NCBI RefSeq assembly: GCF_023923205.1
Contig: NZ_CP099490.1
Coordinates: 3,472,001 to 3,536,000 of the forward strand
DNA length: 64,000 nucleotides
Direction of reading: 5' to 3'
Source: Ornithinimicrobium cryptoxanthini
GTDB lineage: Bacteria > Actinomycetota > Actinomycetes > Actinomycetales > Dermatophilaceae
Shown: one piece after another, positions 1 through 8,660 of the stretch
Numbering within the stretch: the stretch's first letter is position 1
Layout of the letters: each line of letters opens with the position of its first letter
Notes under the pieces: generated by a model
What the model was told of the DNA's origin: nothing
Database searches by the model: none
Seen by the model: only the letters and a program-made list of their open reading frames with translations
Program-made: the position numbers and the translations under genes

Positions 1-51
1 AGCAGCGCTCAACAACCGCTCCAACCGGTCGGCCAACACTTCGGTCGACAT
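1..51 (-). CDS. N-terminus of an unidentified protein (partial, runs off window)
   Basis: Reading leftward, an ATG at 51 follows a purine-rich GAGGGGG stretch about 5 bases upstream and opens MSTEVLADRLERLL, which continues past the window edge. Only 17 residues are visible, so the family cannot be named. A convincing ribosome binding site and a divergent position relative to the next gene are the only support. Confidence 0.4.
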   Translation of the reverse strand, partial: MSTEVLADRLERLLSAA

Positions 52-222
52 CACTGCCCCCTCTCCCAGACGAACCAGGTTCTCCAACTACAACCACATT
101 AGAACAAAGGTCTGACAGTGCGACCGCAGCGCGCTGACCAGCGGCGATGCGGCATACAGACAGCAGATGACGGGACCGAAAAGCCTCTAGACAGAGACCC
201 CGACCAGGAGGACTCTTCAAAG

Positions 223-1275
223 ATGGAAGAGACTCCGCGATCAGCGCCAGGGCCGGCGAGCGGGTTCGTCGCACTCCCTGCAGCTGACTTCGCCAACCTG
301 CGCCTGACCTACGACCATCTGCGGTGGACCCTGATCGGTCTGCCCATCCTGCTGTTCTGCGTGACCCTCACCATCGGACTGTGGAAGGCGCTGACCACCG
401 GCCCCTGGAAGGACTCGTTCCCCAGCTCGATCAGCGCCTACTACAGCGGCTCCTCCCGTGACGTCTTCGTCGGCGTCATGATCGCCATTGCCGCCTGCCT
501 CATCGCCTACCGAGGCACGACCGCGCTCGAGGAGTTCAGCCTCAACATGGCCGGTTTCTTCGCCGTGTTCGTCGCCCTCATCCCCACCACCCTGGAAAGC
601 GTCATGAAGCAGCTCCGCGACCTGGGCGAACGTCCGGTGGGCGGCTTCAGTGCCGCCGACTACGGGTGGTCACTGCGGATCACCGTGTTCTGGGTGGTCA
701 TCATCTGTGCCGTCCTGGCCTTCCTGACACTGCGCAGGTCCCACCGGACCGCAGAGATGTTTGCCAGGGGAGGTTGGGGCCGCAGGTTCATGGTCGCGGC
801 CGTCCTGCTGACCGCCGTGTTCCTTGCCCTGCTCGTCTGGCAACTGTATTTCGCGGGGTCAGCCGCCTACGTCGAGCTCGACGGTCTCGGCGGCCCGGCC
901 AAGCTCCACAACTACGCGGCGATTGTGATGATCCTCCTGCTGGCCGTAGCCGTCTGGAGCCATGCCTATCCTGACCGCGCCGCCAAGGGCGACCCGACGG
1001 CCGAACCACACGATCCTGACCTCCTCTACCTCTACAAGTGGATCTTCCTGGCGATGACCGTCGGCGTGGTCCTGGTCGGCGTGCTCGTCAGACTCTTGAC
1101 GCCGGACCACTGGGTGCTGGCCATCGAGTGGTGGGAGATCGGCTGTTTCGCCTTCTTCTGGTTCGTGGAGACCCGCCGCGCGGCCCGACGCCGCCGCAAG
1201 CTGGGACAGGCGAGCGCTGCGCCAGCCATCGAGGGCTCACCGACGGTCCAGGCCGCGCCGATGGTGACTCTCTAG
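223..1275 (+). CDS. Polytopic membrane protein of unknown function (DUF998-like)
   Basis: A 350-residue protein with about eight hydrophobic segments, for example LIGLPILLFCVTLTIGLW near the start and TVGVVLVGVLVRLL near the end, so an inner-membrane protein. The stretch SISAYYSGSSRDVFVG followed by an acidic EEFSLN loop resembles DUF998-type proteins, which have no assigned reaction. The ATG at 223 is chosen over an upstream GTG at 118 because AGGAGGA lies about 10 bases before it. The C-terminus is basic (ARRRRKLG). A degraded second copy of this gene's 3' end lies at 5215-5352. The gene ends just before a strong hairpin. Confidence 0.75.
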   Translation: MEETPRSAPGPASGFVALPAADFANLRLTYDHLRWTLIGLPILLFCVTLTIGLWKALTTGPWKDSFPSSISAYYSGSSRDVFVGVMIAIAACLIAYRGTTALEEFSLNMAGFFAVFVALIPTTLESVMKQLRDLGERPVGGFSAADYGWSLRITVFWVVIICAVLAFLTLRRSHRTAEMFARGGWGRRFMVAAVLLTAVFLALLVWQLYFAGSAAYVELDGLGGPAKLHNYAAIVMILLLAVAVWSHAYPDRAAKGDPTAEPHDPDLLYLYKWIFLAMTVGVVLVGVLVRLLTPDHWVLAIEWWEIGCFAFFWFVETRRAARRRRKLGQASAAPAIEGSPTVQAAPMVTL

Positions 1276-1285
1276 GACAAGCATC

Positions 1286-1323
1286 GGGGGTATGCCGTGA
1301 GCTGGGAGCACGGCATACCTCCC
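1286..1323. terminator. Bidirectional hairpin terminator between convergent genes
   Basis: GGGGGTATGCCGTG is followed after a 9-base loop by its near-perfect complement, giving a 14-bp stem. It lies 10 bases after the stop of the rightward membrane-protein gene and about 30 bases beyond the stop of the leftward secreted-protein gene, where it could end both transcripts. There is no long T run, which is usual for high-GC actinobacterial terminators. Confidence 0.6.
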
Positions 1324-1352
1324 TTGCCTGGGAGCACCAAGGCACCAGCCCG

Positions 1353-1709
1353 CTATCTGCGCGTGCCCCAGAACTCGACCTCGAGGCCGATGGGATCCAC
1401 ATACCAGCAGTGGACCGCATGCTTGTTGCTCGCCTTGAACCCCGGGACGTCGAGGGTCACGTAGGGGCCCTCACCCGTCGGAAGAACGACCTCGACATAC
1501 TTCGGGATGATCACGTCGTTCGTGCCCACGACGTGGAACGGTGTGCCGAAGCCGGCCGGGGTCAGGTAGGTGTGCACAGTTCCTTCGTCACACTCCAGGA
1601 CCCGCTCCTGAGTCCAGGATGGTGGTGGGGCGCCCGCGACGGCGGCGGTGGCTGCCCACAGGCTGATGCTGCCCATCAGGACGAGGGGTGAGATGAGCCG
1701 GATGATCAT
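1353..1709 (-). CDS. Small secreted protein of unknown function
   Basis: A 118-residue protein with a clear Sec signal peptide: short positive start, hydrophobic core LISPLVLMGSISLWAATAA, probable cleavage after AVAG. The mature part is about 93 residues with two cysteines (VLECDEG and AVHCWYVDP) that could form one disulfide, and many beta-prone stretches. A purine-rich GGAGAAG lies before the ATG. It is the last of three leftward genes behind the SARP-type regulator, so it may be co-transcribed with it. No family recognised. Confidence 0.65.
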   Translation of the reverse strand: MIIRLISPLVLMGSISLWAATAAVAGAPPPSWTQERVLECDEGTVHTYLTPAGFGTPFHVVGTNDVIIPKYVEVVLPTGEGPYVTLDVPGFKASNKHAVHCWYVDPIGLEVEFWGTRR

Positions 1710-1748
1710 GATTTCTTCTCCTTTGTCTCGTGCCGCGCTAGGCGAGCG

Positions 1749-2150
1749 CTAGGCGACCTGTTGCAGGAAGGTCGAGACCAGCAGGTAGACAGAGGCTTCC
1801 TGCACGTAGCCGTCGGCGATCCGGTAGCTCACGACCAGTGGGATGCGCACCTCGCGTCCCGTGGCCGGGACACCCGCGAACTCCCCGATGTGGGTGCCTA
1901 CGATGACCGCCTCGAGGACCGCGGCACCGTCTCCGATGGTGGACCGCACCTCCTCGGCTCCCGCCTGGAACGCGACGTGGTAGACGTAGTGCAGCATTCC
2001 CGCGATGGCCTCGCGCCCGATGTAGTCCTGTCCGGACGCGATGTCGTGAAAGATCGCGTCCGGCGCGATCAGCGACGTGTCGTGTTCCGCCGCGTAGGCC
2101 TCCATCACCTGCCTGGTCTCCTCGACGGACTGTGTCTCCTGGATGCTCAT
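1749..2150 (-). CDS. SnoaL-like / NTF2-fold protein
   Basis: A 133-residue protein starting at the ATG at 2150, which has a strong AAGGAGGAG site. An upstream extension of the frame lacks an RBS and overlaps the regulator. The pattern AAEHDTSLIAPDAIFHDIASGQDYIG followed by beta-rich segments ending in a hydrophobic strand (YVQEASVYLL) is typical of SnoaL-like polyketide-cyclase/ester-cyclase folds of the NTF2 superfamily, which bind small hydrophobic ligands or act as isomerases. The substrate cannot be inferred. It starts 47 bases after the SARP-type regulator and probably shares its transcript. Confidence 0.7.
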   Translation of the reverse strand: MSIQETQSVEETRQVMEAYAAEHDTSLIAPDAIFHDIASGQDYIGREAIAGMLHYVYHVAFQAGAEEVRSTIGDGAAVLEAVIVGTHIGEFAGVPATGREVRIPLVVSYRIADGYVQEASVYLLVSTFLQQVA

Positions 2151-2197
2151 CAGACTCCTCCTTCGGTTGTCCGGCGACCCGCCGGATACCTCGGACG

Positions 2198-5074
2198 TTA
2201 GGAGCCAGGTGTTCCCGCCGTGTTCCCGCGGTCGAGGAGGGCGGCTACGGCCTCGGCCACGTCGGCGTCGGCCGACTGCTCCACTGCGCCGCGGGCTGCG
2301 TGCGTCGCCCGGTCGGACTCCTGGGTGCGGCCTTGTCTGCGATAGAGGCTGGCCAGGTGTGCGTGCGCCATGGCGACGTGCCGGTGGTTGTGGGTCCCAC
2401 GCAGGAGTGTGAGCTCTTCCGTGCGGGCGCTCACCGCACCAGACAGGTCGCCCTCCGCCTCGTGGATGTCGGCGGCGATGCGGCACCCGACACTGAGCAC
2501 ATACCTGTCACGGGTGCGCCGCACGATCCGGATGCCTTCGTTGACGGCACCCAGCGCCTCCTCGAGCCGACCCAGCCGGCGGAGCACCCCACCCCTGTGG
2601 ATCAGGAGGACCCCGCGCCGGTAGTGGTCGGCGCTCACGCCGTCCCGGGCGAGCGCCCGGTCCAGGAGCGCCAACCCGTGGTCAACATCACCGAGCGCCA
2701 CGTGAGTCATCGCGAGGTAGTCCAGCGACCATGCCGCCAGGTCCCAGCTGCCCCCGTCCTCGAACACCTGGGTGGCGCGTTGCAGGATCGGCAGCGCCTC
2801 GGATGCTCGGCCGCGTCGGTGGAGTGTCCAGCCCAGCTCGGTCTCGAGCAGCGCACGGGCCAACTCGTCGGCGGTGTCCATGAGGGCGACCTCGAGGACG
2901 CCCGCCGTCTCAGCCATCCGTCCAGTGCGGTAGTGCAGGGCGGCCAGCCGGCGGTAGCACCGGGCGCGGTCCAGCGGCTGCTCCGCGAGCTCCAGCCCCG
3001 CACGGAAAGCCCGCTCCGCACCCTCTGCGTCACCGAGCAGCAGGCGGCACCTGCCCAGGTCCAGCCAGCCGCCCACGGCAGCGGGCACCAGGCCCGCCTT
3101 GTCGTCGGCAGCGCTGTCGGCGAAGGCCGCAAGAGCCTCCTCGAGGATGTTCGCAGCTGCCTCTGGTGTGAAAGAGCGCAGCATCCGCCCGCCACTGGCC
3201 AGCCCGGCAGCAGCAGCGCCGGGCGCCCGCTCCGAGGTGGGGTATGCCGTGTAGGCCGAGAGCGCGTGGCCGGCGGCAGCATCCGCCAGGTCCCGCCGAT
3301 CGGACTCCTGCGCCAGCCCGGTGAGAGCACGCGCGAGCTGGTCGTGCACCTCGCAGGTCTGGACCGCCGTCAGGTCGGCGACCACCACCTCGCGCAGCAA
3401 CGGGTGGACAGGGCGCGGGGCTGAGGTGGTGCTCAGCAGGGAGTGCGACCGCAGCTCCCGCACCGATCGGTCCGCCTCCTGCTCCCCCAGGACCCGCGCG
3501 AGCAGCGGGACGGTGGCACGCTCACCGGCGAGTGCGGTCAGCGCCAGTGCGTGATGTGAGGCGGTGGTGATCAGGGACAGTCGCCGTCGCAGGAGTGCGT
3601 GGACCCGTTCGGGGAGATCCCCTCCGGTCAACGGAGCGCCTCCTGCGCCTCGCGCCAGCTCGGTGAGGAAGAACGGGTTGCCGCCGCTGCGTGTGACGAG
3701 GGCCTGCACGACGGACTCCGAGGCCACTGGATCGGTGGCGCGGTCGTGGCCGAGCAGTCGACGGGCCAGGACCGCGGTTTCCTGCGGCGTCAGAGCGGTG
3801 ACCCGCAAGCTCGCGGTCGACGAGGGGACGCTCGGGAGCGGGTGGTCGGCCTCGTCACTGCGGCCGGCCATCAGCAGGCTCCACCGTCGACCGCTCGCGA
3901 GTGCACAGAGCCGTGACAGCAGGGACTTCAACGCCGGGTCCGCCCAGTGCACGTCGTCGACGACCAGGACCAGCCGCTCGGCATACGCGTCGAGCACAGC
4001 CGCCACGTCGTCGGCGAGGCGGACGGCCGACCAGCCCTGCGAGCCGCCGGAGCCGCCACGTTCGAGGACGTCGACCACGGGATGTGAGCCGGTGTGAGCG
4101 AGCCGGAGCGCCGAGGACAGCGGGGCGAAGGGCCCTCCCGCGTCGGCGGCCACGCACGTGGCCCACTGGACGAGGCACGCCTGGTCGCGCAGGCTCGCGG
4201 TCGCCCGGCACAGCAGGTGCGTCTTGCCGATCCCGGCGGGGCCGTAGACCACCCAGCTGTCACCGCCCCGAGCCGTGACGCCCACCCGGTTCCCGATCCA
4301 TCGCAGCTCGGCCTCGTGGCCAACCGTGACGTCGGACTCGGCCGGGCTGCTCGGGACCTGGCGCAGACCCTCCGTCAGCCGGCGCAGAGCGGCTGGCGGT
4401 GGACCCTGCAGCCCCTGTGCGTGGACGAGCCGGCACTCGGCGTAGGCAGCGTCCAGCTCCGCCGGGCCGCGCCCCGCAGCAGCAGTCAGCACCGCCGACC
4501 ACGCCTCGACGTCGCAGGGGTCGTGAGTCAGCACCCGGCCCCAGTCGGTCCCGAGCCCGCTGCTGTGTGCCAGCGCGAGCGCTGCCTCCCTGGTCAACGC
4601 CTCGTGGTCGCGCCGCACGTCCTGCGCCCAGTCCTCATACAGGTCCTCGGACAGGAGCTGGTCGGCACGTGCGAGAAGGGCCCGCAGGTCTGCCCAACCC
4701 TCGGGTGGCGGTGGGCTGACCAGGGCGCGGTGCGCCTGCTCGGTGTCCTGCGCCAGATCGGTGCGCACCTCCACCGACTCGGCGATCCACAGGGTCGCCG
4801 AGTCGCCCAGGAAAATGCCCGGGCCGACAACACTCCGAGCCAGGCTCAGTGCCTTGGACACGTTGCGCAGGGCCCGGTCCGCAGGCAGGTGGCCGAACAG
4901 GCGGTCAGCCACCACCTCCCGCGGCGCCGAGCGCGTGGGGGAGAGGACCAGCAGGGCCACGAGACGCCGGGAAGCCGGGCGTGGCCACTCGTCGCGCCAC
5001 CCTGCCATGGTGCGCACGGCCACTCTGCCGATCAGTCGGACGTCGAGGGTCCCGTCAGCCTTCGCAGAGGCCAT
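2198..5074 (-). CDS. SARP/BTAD-type transcriptional regulator with AAA ATPase and TPR domains
   Basis: A 958-residue regulator. Residues 1-100 hold a winged-helix OmpR/SARP-like part (LVALLVLSPTRSAPREVVAD), residues 105-250 a bacterial transcriptional activation domain. An NTPase domain follows with Walker A GPAGIGKTH near residue 275 and Walker B LVLVVDDVHWAD near 366. TPR-like repeats (AGDAEGAERAFRAGLELA-type helices) fill residues 620-950. The family activates secondary metabolism or stress genes using ATP-dependent oligomerisation. Unlike many large ATPases of this type there is no C-terminal LuxR helix-turn-helix, so DNA binding should sit at the N-terminus. It is followed by a SnoaL-like gene and a small secreted protein, the likely local targets or operon partners. 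Confidence 0.85.
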   Translation of the reverse strand: MASAKADGTLDVRLIGRVAVRTMAGWRDEWPRPASRRLVALLVLSPTRSAPREVVADRLFGHLPADRALRNVSKALSLARSVVGPGIFLGDSATLWIAESVEVRTDLAQDTEQAHRALVSPPPPEGWADLRALLARADQLLSEDLYEDWAQDVRRDHEALTREAALALAHSSGLGTDWGRVLTHDPCDVEAWSAVLTAAAGRGPAELDAAYAECRLVHAQGLQGPPPAALRRLTEGLRQVPSSPAESDVTVGHEAELRWIGNRVGVTARGGDSWVVYGPAGIGKTHLLCRATASLRDQACLVQWATCVAADAGGPFAPLSSALRLAHTGSHPVVDVLERGGSGGSQGWSAVRLADDVAAVLDAYAERLVLVVDDVHWADPALKSLLSRLCALASGRRWSLLMAGRSDEADHPLPSVPSSTASLRVTALTPQETAVLARRLLGHDRATDPVASESVVQALVTRSGGNPFFLTELARGAGGAPLTGGDLPERVHALLRRRLSLITTASHHALALTALAGERATVPLLARVLGEQEADRSVRELRSHSLLSTTSAPRPVHPLLREVVVADLTAVQTCEVHDQLARALTGLAQESDRRDLADAAAGHALSAYTAYPTSERAPGAAAAGLASGGRMLRSFTPEAAANILEEALAAFADSAADDKAGLVPAAVGGWLDLGRCRLLLGDAEGAERAFRAGLELAEQPLDRARCYRRLAALHYRTGRMAETAGVLEVALMDTADELARALLETELGWTLHRRGRASEALPILQRATQVFEDGGSWDLAAWSLDYLAMTHVALGDVDHGLALLDRALARDGVSADHYRRGVLLIHRGGVLRRLGRLEEALGAVNEGIRIVRRTRDRYVLSVGCRIAADIHEAEGDLSGAVSARTEELTLLRGTHNHRHVAMAHAHLASLYRRQGRTQESDRATHAARGAVEQSADADVAEAVAALLDRGNTAGTPGS

Positions 5075-5214
5075 AGAGCGAGCGTAGTAGTGCCGGCCGC
5101 ACCGCGACAGTGGTTCAGTCCGAGGTGACCAGCAGGTTGATCTCGATCGTTGATCGCTCCTCCCTGGCCCTGATCACCGGCACCATGCCGATAGGAGCAA
5201 AGCTAGGTAGACCC

Positions 5215-5352
5215 CGTGGAGACCCCTCGCGCGGCCCGACGTCGCCGCAAGCTGGGACAGGCGAGCGCTGCCACGCCGGCCATCGAGGGCTCACCCACGG
5301 TCCAGGCCGCACCGACGGTGACTCTCTAGAACAAGCATCGGGGGTATGTCGT
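5215..5352 (+). pseudogene. Duplicated 3' end of the membrane-protein gene at 223-1275
   Basis: About 138 bases match 1165-1299 at roughly 90% or better, with one 3-base insertion. They cover the last 38 codons (ETPRAARRRRKLGQAS through the TVTL stop) and the start of the downstream hairpin arm. The second hairpin arm is not conserved. There is no matching gene body upstream, so this is a stranded tail of a paralogue, or one end of a direct repeat that brackets the regulator block 1300-5214. Bases 5075-5214 hold nothing else I recognise. Confidence 0.75.
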
Positions 5353-5625
5353 GCGGCGGGGGAGACGTGCGTCGCGCCCGGCGTGTCGACGCCGCGGGAG
5401 ATGAGCCAGCCCACAGCTTGGTTCAGGTACTTGCGTTAGGCGCGGAATGCCGGAGCACCTCCTTCTAAACGCGCCAGGGCCGCTTCGTATGACCGCCCCG
5501 TCTGTCCTCTCATCAGACCCAAAGTTCAGGGTAATAAGGGCATCACGGGGTGTCCCAGAGCCGGACGTTCTGGGACGGGTCGAACCCTCGGCGCCTGAGG
5601 CACGGGAGCGGCTAGAGTGGCGCTC

Positions 5626-5820
5626 ATGAAGGGCGCCATCGTCGACCGGCTGGGTTAAGGGCTGTTCGTCATCCGGGGGTTCGGCCTGGTCGCGCTCACC
5701 TGGCAGGCGCTCAGCAAAGGGCAGCATCTGGGACCCCACGCCCATCAACCCGTGGTGGGTCAGGATCGTGTGGGTGCCGTTCTTCTCCGGGCCGGTGATT
5801 TACGGGCTGGCCGAGGGCGT
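5626..5820 (+). pseudogene. Decayed membrane-protein gene fragment
   Basis: Opens with MKGAIVDRLG, then an in-frame stop. Coding-like text resumes as GLFVIRGFGLVALTWQALSKG and, after a one-base frame change, as SIWDPTPINPWWVRIVWV and PFFSGPVIYGLAEG. Together these look like two or three membrane segments of one protein broken by at least one stop and one frameshift. The tail overlaps the 3' end of the leftward Wzy-like gene. Family not recognised. The 5353-5625 stretch before it has no convincing gene. Confidence 0.5.
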
Positions 5821-7160
5821 GGGTCCGGACCGCTCGCCCGGGCGCGGCGTGCCCAGCCGGTAACAGGGGCGAGTGCGCACACCAGCACTGCGAAGCCAAA
5901 GCCGTGTGACAGGGCAGTGGTGAACACGCTGGAGCTGATAAGAGCGATGCCCTGGGAGAAGAAGACGATGCACGCGGCCGGCAACGGCAGGCCACGCGTC
6001 GCGGCGTTCGCCAGCCACAGCATGACGATGAGCACCAGCGACTCGACGACCATGCCGGGGTAGCCGTACTGCAGGAACCCGTGGCCGAACAGGTTGACGT
6101 TGGCTGCGGTGTCAGCGTTTCCTACGAACAGCAACCCGACGATGTGCACCGGGTGCATCGGCTCGCTCGCATAGGGGTCAGGGATGAGCGGGATGACCTC
6201 GGCGAAGTTCGCCTTCGGCAGCTGGGAGAACACGTCGACGTAGGCGGCGGTCAGAGCGCCGGGGACCACCATGACGCGGCGCACGATCAGGGACGACCAC
6301 ACGATGGAGTCGGTGACTTGGTCGAGGGCGAGCGCGAGCGTGCAGGCAGCAGTGACGGCAAGCAGGATCGTACGACCCAGGATGACCGTGCGGTAGCGGA
6401 ACAGAAGCGCCAGGGCGACGACGACGGGGATCACGAACAGGTCACCCTTGGAGCCGACGCTGGAGTAGATCAGCAGCTGGCCGCCGACCCCGAGCGTTAG
6501 GGTGCCCCACTTGCGGGCGAGGATGCCGCGTGCCATGAAAAGGGGGTTGATGACGTTGGACTGCCATGGGAGCAGGTAGGCCATGACGAAACTGCCGGAC
6601 GCGGCCAGGCTGAACTCGTCGCGCACCGAGTAGACGTCATCGAAACTGAGGAAGCGGACGTGCAGGCCGTTGGTGGCAACCAGCACCGCGTAGGTCAAGG
6701 CTGAGACGAGCGCGAGAAGCCCCCAGAAGTTGATGCCGGTGTCGATTCGGCGCACAGGGAGGGTCTTGACTGGGTCGAGCGCCGCGCCCCACCGGATCAG
6801 CAACATGCACGCGCCCATGACGACGCCCATGACCGTGGCCTGCGTTGGTTGCAAGGTCGGCATGTACTGGGCGAGCAGGACACTGGGGGCGACGGCCAGC
6901 GCGAACACCATCCACACGAGGAAGTCGGAAACGACCCGGATCCGCCGGGGCAGAAGCAGGGCAACGGTCAAGAGGACGAACAGTGCGGTGCCGTATTCCA
7001 GCGGTTCGGGCGCGCGGTAGCCGAGCCCTTGATAGTCGAAGAACGGGGCTACGCGGTGACGGTAGACCGCCCGGAGTGCCTCAGCGAGGATCAGGACGAT
7101 GCCTACGGTGAGGATCGCCTGACGAAGGCTGCGCGCACGTGCGTCCCCCGTCTCGGCCAT
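5760..7160 (-). CDS. Wzy-like O-antigen polymerase/ligase-type membrane protein
   Basis: About 466 residues from the ATG at 7160, with roughly twelve hydrophobic segments and a long soluble loop near the C-terminal third (SQLPKANFAEVIPLIPDPYAS and PMHPVHIVG). This arrangement fits oligosaccharide-repeat polymerases, which join lipid-linked repeat units on the outer face of the membrane. Sequence identity in this group is very low, so the assignment rests on topology and loop position. It sits alone between a decayed fragment and thiBPQ, about 4.5 kb from the polysaccharide operon, and could supply the polymerase that operon lacks. The RBS is weak. Confidence 0.6.
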   Translation of the reverse strand: MAETGDARARSLRQAILTVGIVLILAEALRAVYRHRVAPFFDYQGLGYRAPEPLEYGTALFVLLTVALLLPRRIRVVSDFLVWMVFALAVAPSVLLAQYMPTLQPTQATVMGVVMGACMLLIRWGAALDPVKTLPVRRIDTGINFWGLLALVSALTYAVLVATNGLHVRFLSFDDVYSVRDEFSLAASGSFVMAYLLPWQSNVINPLFMARGILARKWGTLTLGVGGQLLIYSSVGSKGDLFVIPVVVALALLFRYRTVILGRTILLAVTAACTLALALDQVTDSIVWSSLIVRRVMVVPGALTAAYVDVFSQLPKANFAEVIPLIPDPYASEPMHPVHIVGLLFVGNADTAANVNLFGHGFLQYGYPGMVVESLVLIVMLWLANAATRGLPLPAACIVFFSQGIALISSSVFTTALSHGFGFAVLVCALAPVTGWARRARASGPDPRPRPARKSPARRRTAPTRS

Positions 7161-7206
7161 GCGGCCAAGGCTACCTGGAGTCAGTGCGGTCCAGGGCCCT
7201 ACTTCG

Positions 7207-7557
7207 CTAACTAGTGGCCTTTCCAATGTCCCCGCGTTGTCGCGCAGGTAGATCCACACGACCTTGAGGAACGACGCGGCGCTCACCATCTTCGGGCGTG
7301 CGGCGGTCGATGACGGGGGCGAGCGCAGTCGCCGGGTCGATCGCGTCAGCCACGTTGCCGTCGGTGACTTCGGCATCGGAGCCGGCCGGGCCCTCGACGC
7401 TGCCGAGGTCCACCCAATCCGCGTCGGACCACACCCACAGGTGCAGGGTGTCCTCGGCGAGGTAGGCGTGACCGTTCTCGTCGGCGTACTCGGGCAGGTC
7501 GGCTGCGGTGGGCATCACCCAGGCGATGCGTGTCACAGAAGTGCCATTTTGAGACAC
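7207..7557 (-). pseudogene. Phage tail-protein-like fragment
   Basis: The segment AADLPEYADENGHAYLAEDT followed by LHLWVWSDADWVDLG and VEGPAGSD resembles the 'DLP...G.AY.v...LyvWdG..W.d.G...GP.G' linker seen in actinophage minor tail and fibre proteins. After VTDGNVADAIDP the reading becomes arginine-rich and loses coding character, so the reading frame is probably disrupted. No capsid or tail neighbours exist, so this is a stranded prophage scrap or a misread hypothetical gene. Bases 7558-7664, between it and thiQ, hold a short coding-like tail (GGTFDLEALADVDRA) with no start. Confidence 0.4.
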
Positions 7558-7664
7558 TCAGATCCTGCCCTCCCTGGTCAGCACATCTTTCCCTGAGCTC
7601 GCGCCCGGTCCACGTCCGCGAGCGCCTCGAGGTCGAAAGTGCCGCCGACCTCGCCCGCTGGCCT

Positions 7665-8660
7665 CTAGAACGCAGCCATGCCCGTCACATAGGGCAGCAC
7701 CCGCACGCGGTCGCCAGGCGCCAAGACGGCGTTCTGCGCGGCGAGCGCCTCGACCGGTCCCACGCCGTCAAGCTCGAGATCGACCCGCACTGCGTCGCTG
7801 ATGGCGGAGGCGGACACCACGGTGGCCGACAGCGGCCCAAACCCGGAGACCCACAGGGCTGAGCGCCGCAGCGCCAACGTCGCCCCGTCGAGGCTCGCCC
7901 CCTCAGAGGACACCGCACCTCGCAGCACGTCCGCCGCGGCGCCCTCGAGGAACGTGCCGAAGCCGATGAACTCCGCCACCTGCCGGTTCTTCGGGTGCGC
8001 CCACACCTGCTGGGTCGGGCCGTGCTGCACGATCCGCCCGTCAAACATCACGGCCATCTGGTCCGCCAGCGTGAAGGCCTCGTCGTGGTCGTGCGTCACC
8101 AGCAGGGCAGTGGTCCCGGTGCTGGTGAGTATGCCGCGCAGGTCACCCGCGAGCCGCTCCCGCAGGGCGCGGTCCAGGGCCGACAACGGCTCGTCGAGCA
8201 GCAGCAGGCGAGGTTGCGCCGCGAGGGCGCGGGCGAGGGCGACGCGCTGCTGCTCGCCACCAGAAAGGGTGGTGACCGAGCGCGAGCCATAGCCCGGTAG
8301 CCCGACCGTCTCCAGCAACTCCTCGACCCGCTGAGCAATCGCGTCCCGGGACGCGCCGCGCAGACGCAGCGGATAGCCCAGGTTGCCGGCGACGTCCAGG
8401 TGCCGGAAGAGCTGACCGTCCTGGAACATGAGGGCAAAGCCGCGCCGGTGGGTCGGCACGCCCACCAGGTCGCGGCCGTCGACGCTCACCGCCCCCGTGT
8501 CCAGCACCTCGAGCCCGGCGATGGCGCGCAGCAGCGTCGACTTGCCGCAACCGGACGGGCCGAGAACGGCAAGCACCTCACCCTCGGGCAGCTCGAGGGA
8601 CACGTCCGCGACAGCAACCTTCGCGCCAAACCGGACGCCAACATCACGCAAAGTGAGCAC
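7665..8660 (-). CDS. thiQ: Thiamine ABC transporter, ATP-binding subunit
   Basis: 331 residues. Walker A GPSGCGKST near residue 33, Q-loop LMFQDGQLF, signature LSGGEQQRV, Walker B LLLLDEPLSALD and switch histidine LLVTHDHDEA are all intact. An accessory C-terminal region of about 100 residues resembles the TOBE-like domain of importers. It energises uptake by the permease encoded just upstream. Its GTG start overlaps the permease stop (TAGTG), implying translational coupling. On sequence alone iron or spermidine importers are alternatives, but the TPP riboswitch ahead of the operon settles the substrate as thiamine or a derivative. Confidence 0.9.
   Translation of the reverse strand: MLTLRDVGVRFGAKVAVADVSLELPEGEVLAVLGPSGCGKSTLLRAIAGLEVLDTGAVSVDGRDLVGVPTHRRGFALMFQDGQLFRHLDVAGNLGYPLRLRGASRDAIAQRVEELLETVGLPGYGSRSVTTLSGGEQQRVALARALAAQPRLLLLDEPLSALDRALRERLAGDLRGILTSTGTTALLVTHDHDEAFTLADQMAVMFDGRIVQHGPTQQVWAHPKNRQVAEFIGFGTFLEGAAADVLRGAVSSEGASLDGATLALRRSALWVSGFGPLSATVVSASAISDAVRVDLELDGVGPVEALAAQNAVLAPGDRVRVLPYVTGMAAF

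Noticed and set aside
2132-3424. Long plus-strand frame opposite the SARP-type regulator
   Set aside because: A by-product of high third-position GC in the minus-strand gene. No RBS and no recognisable domain.
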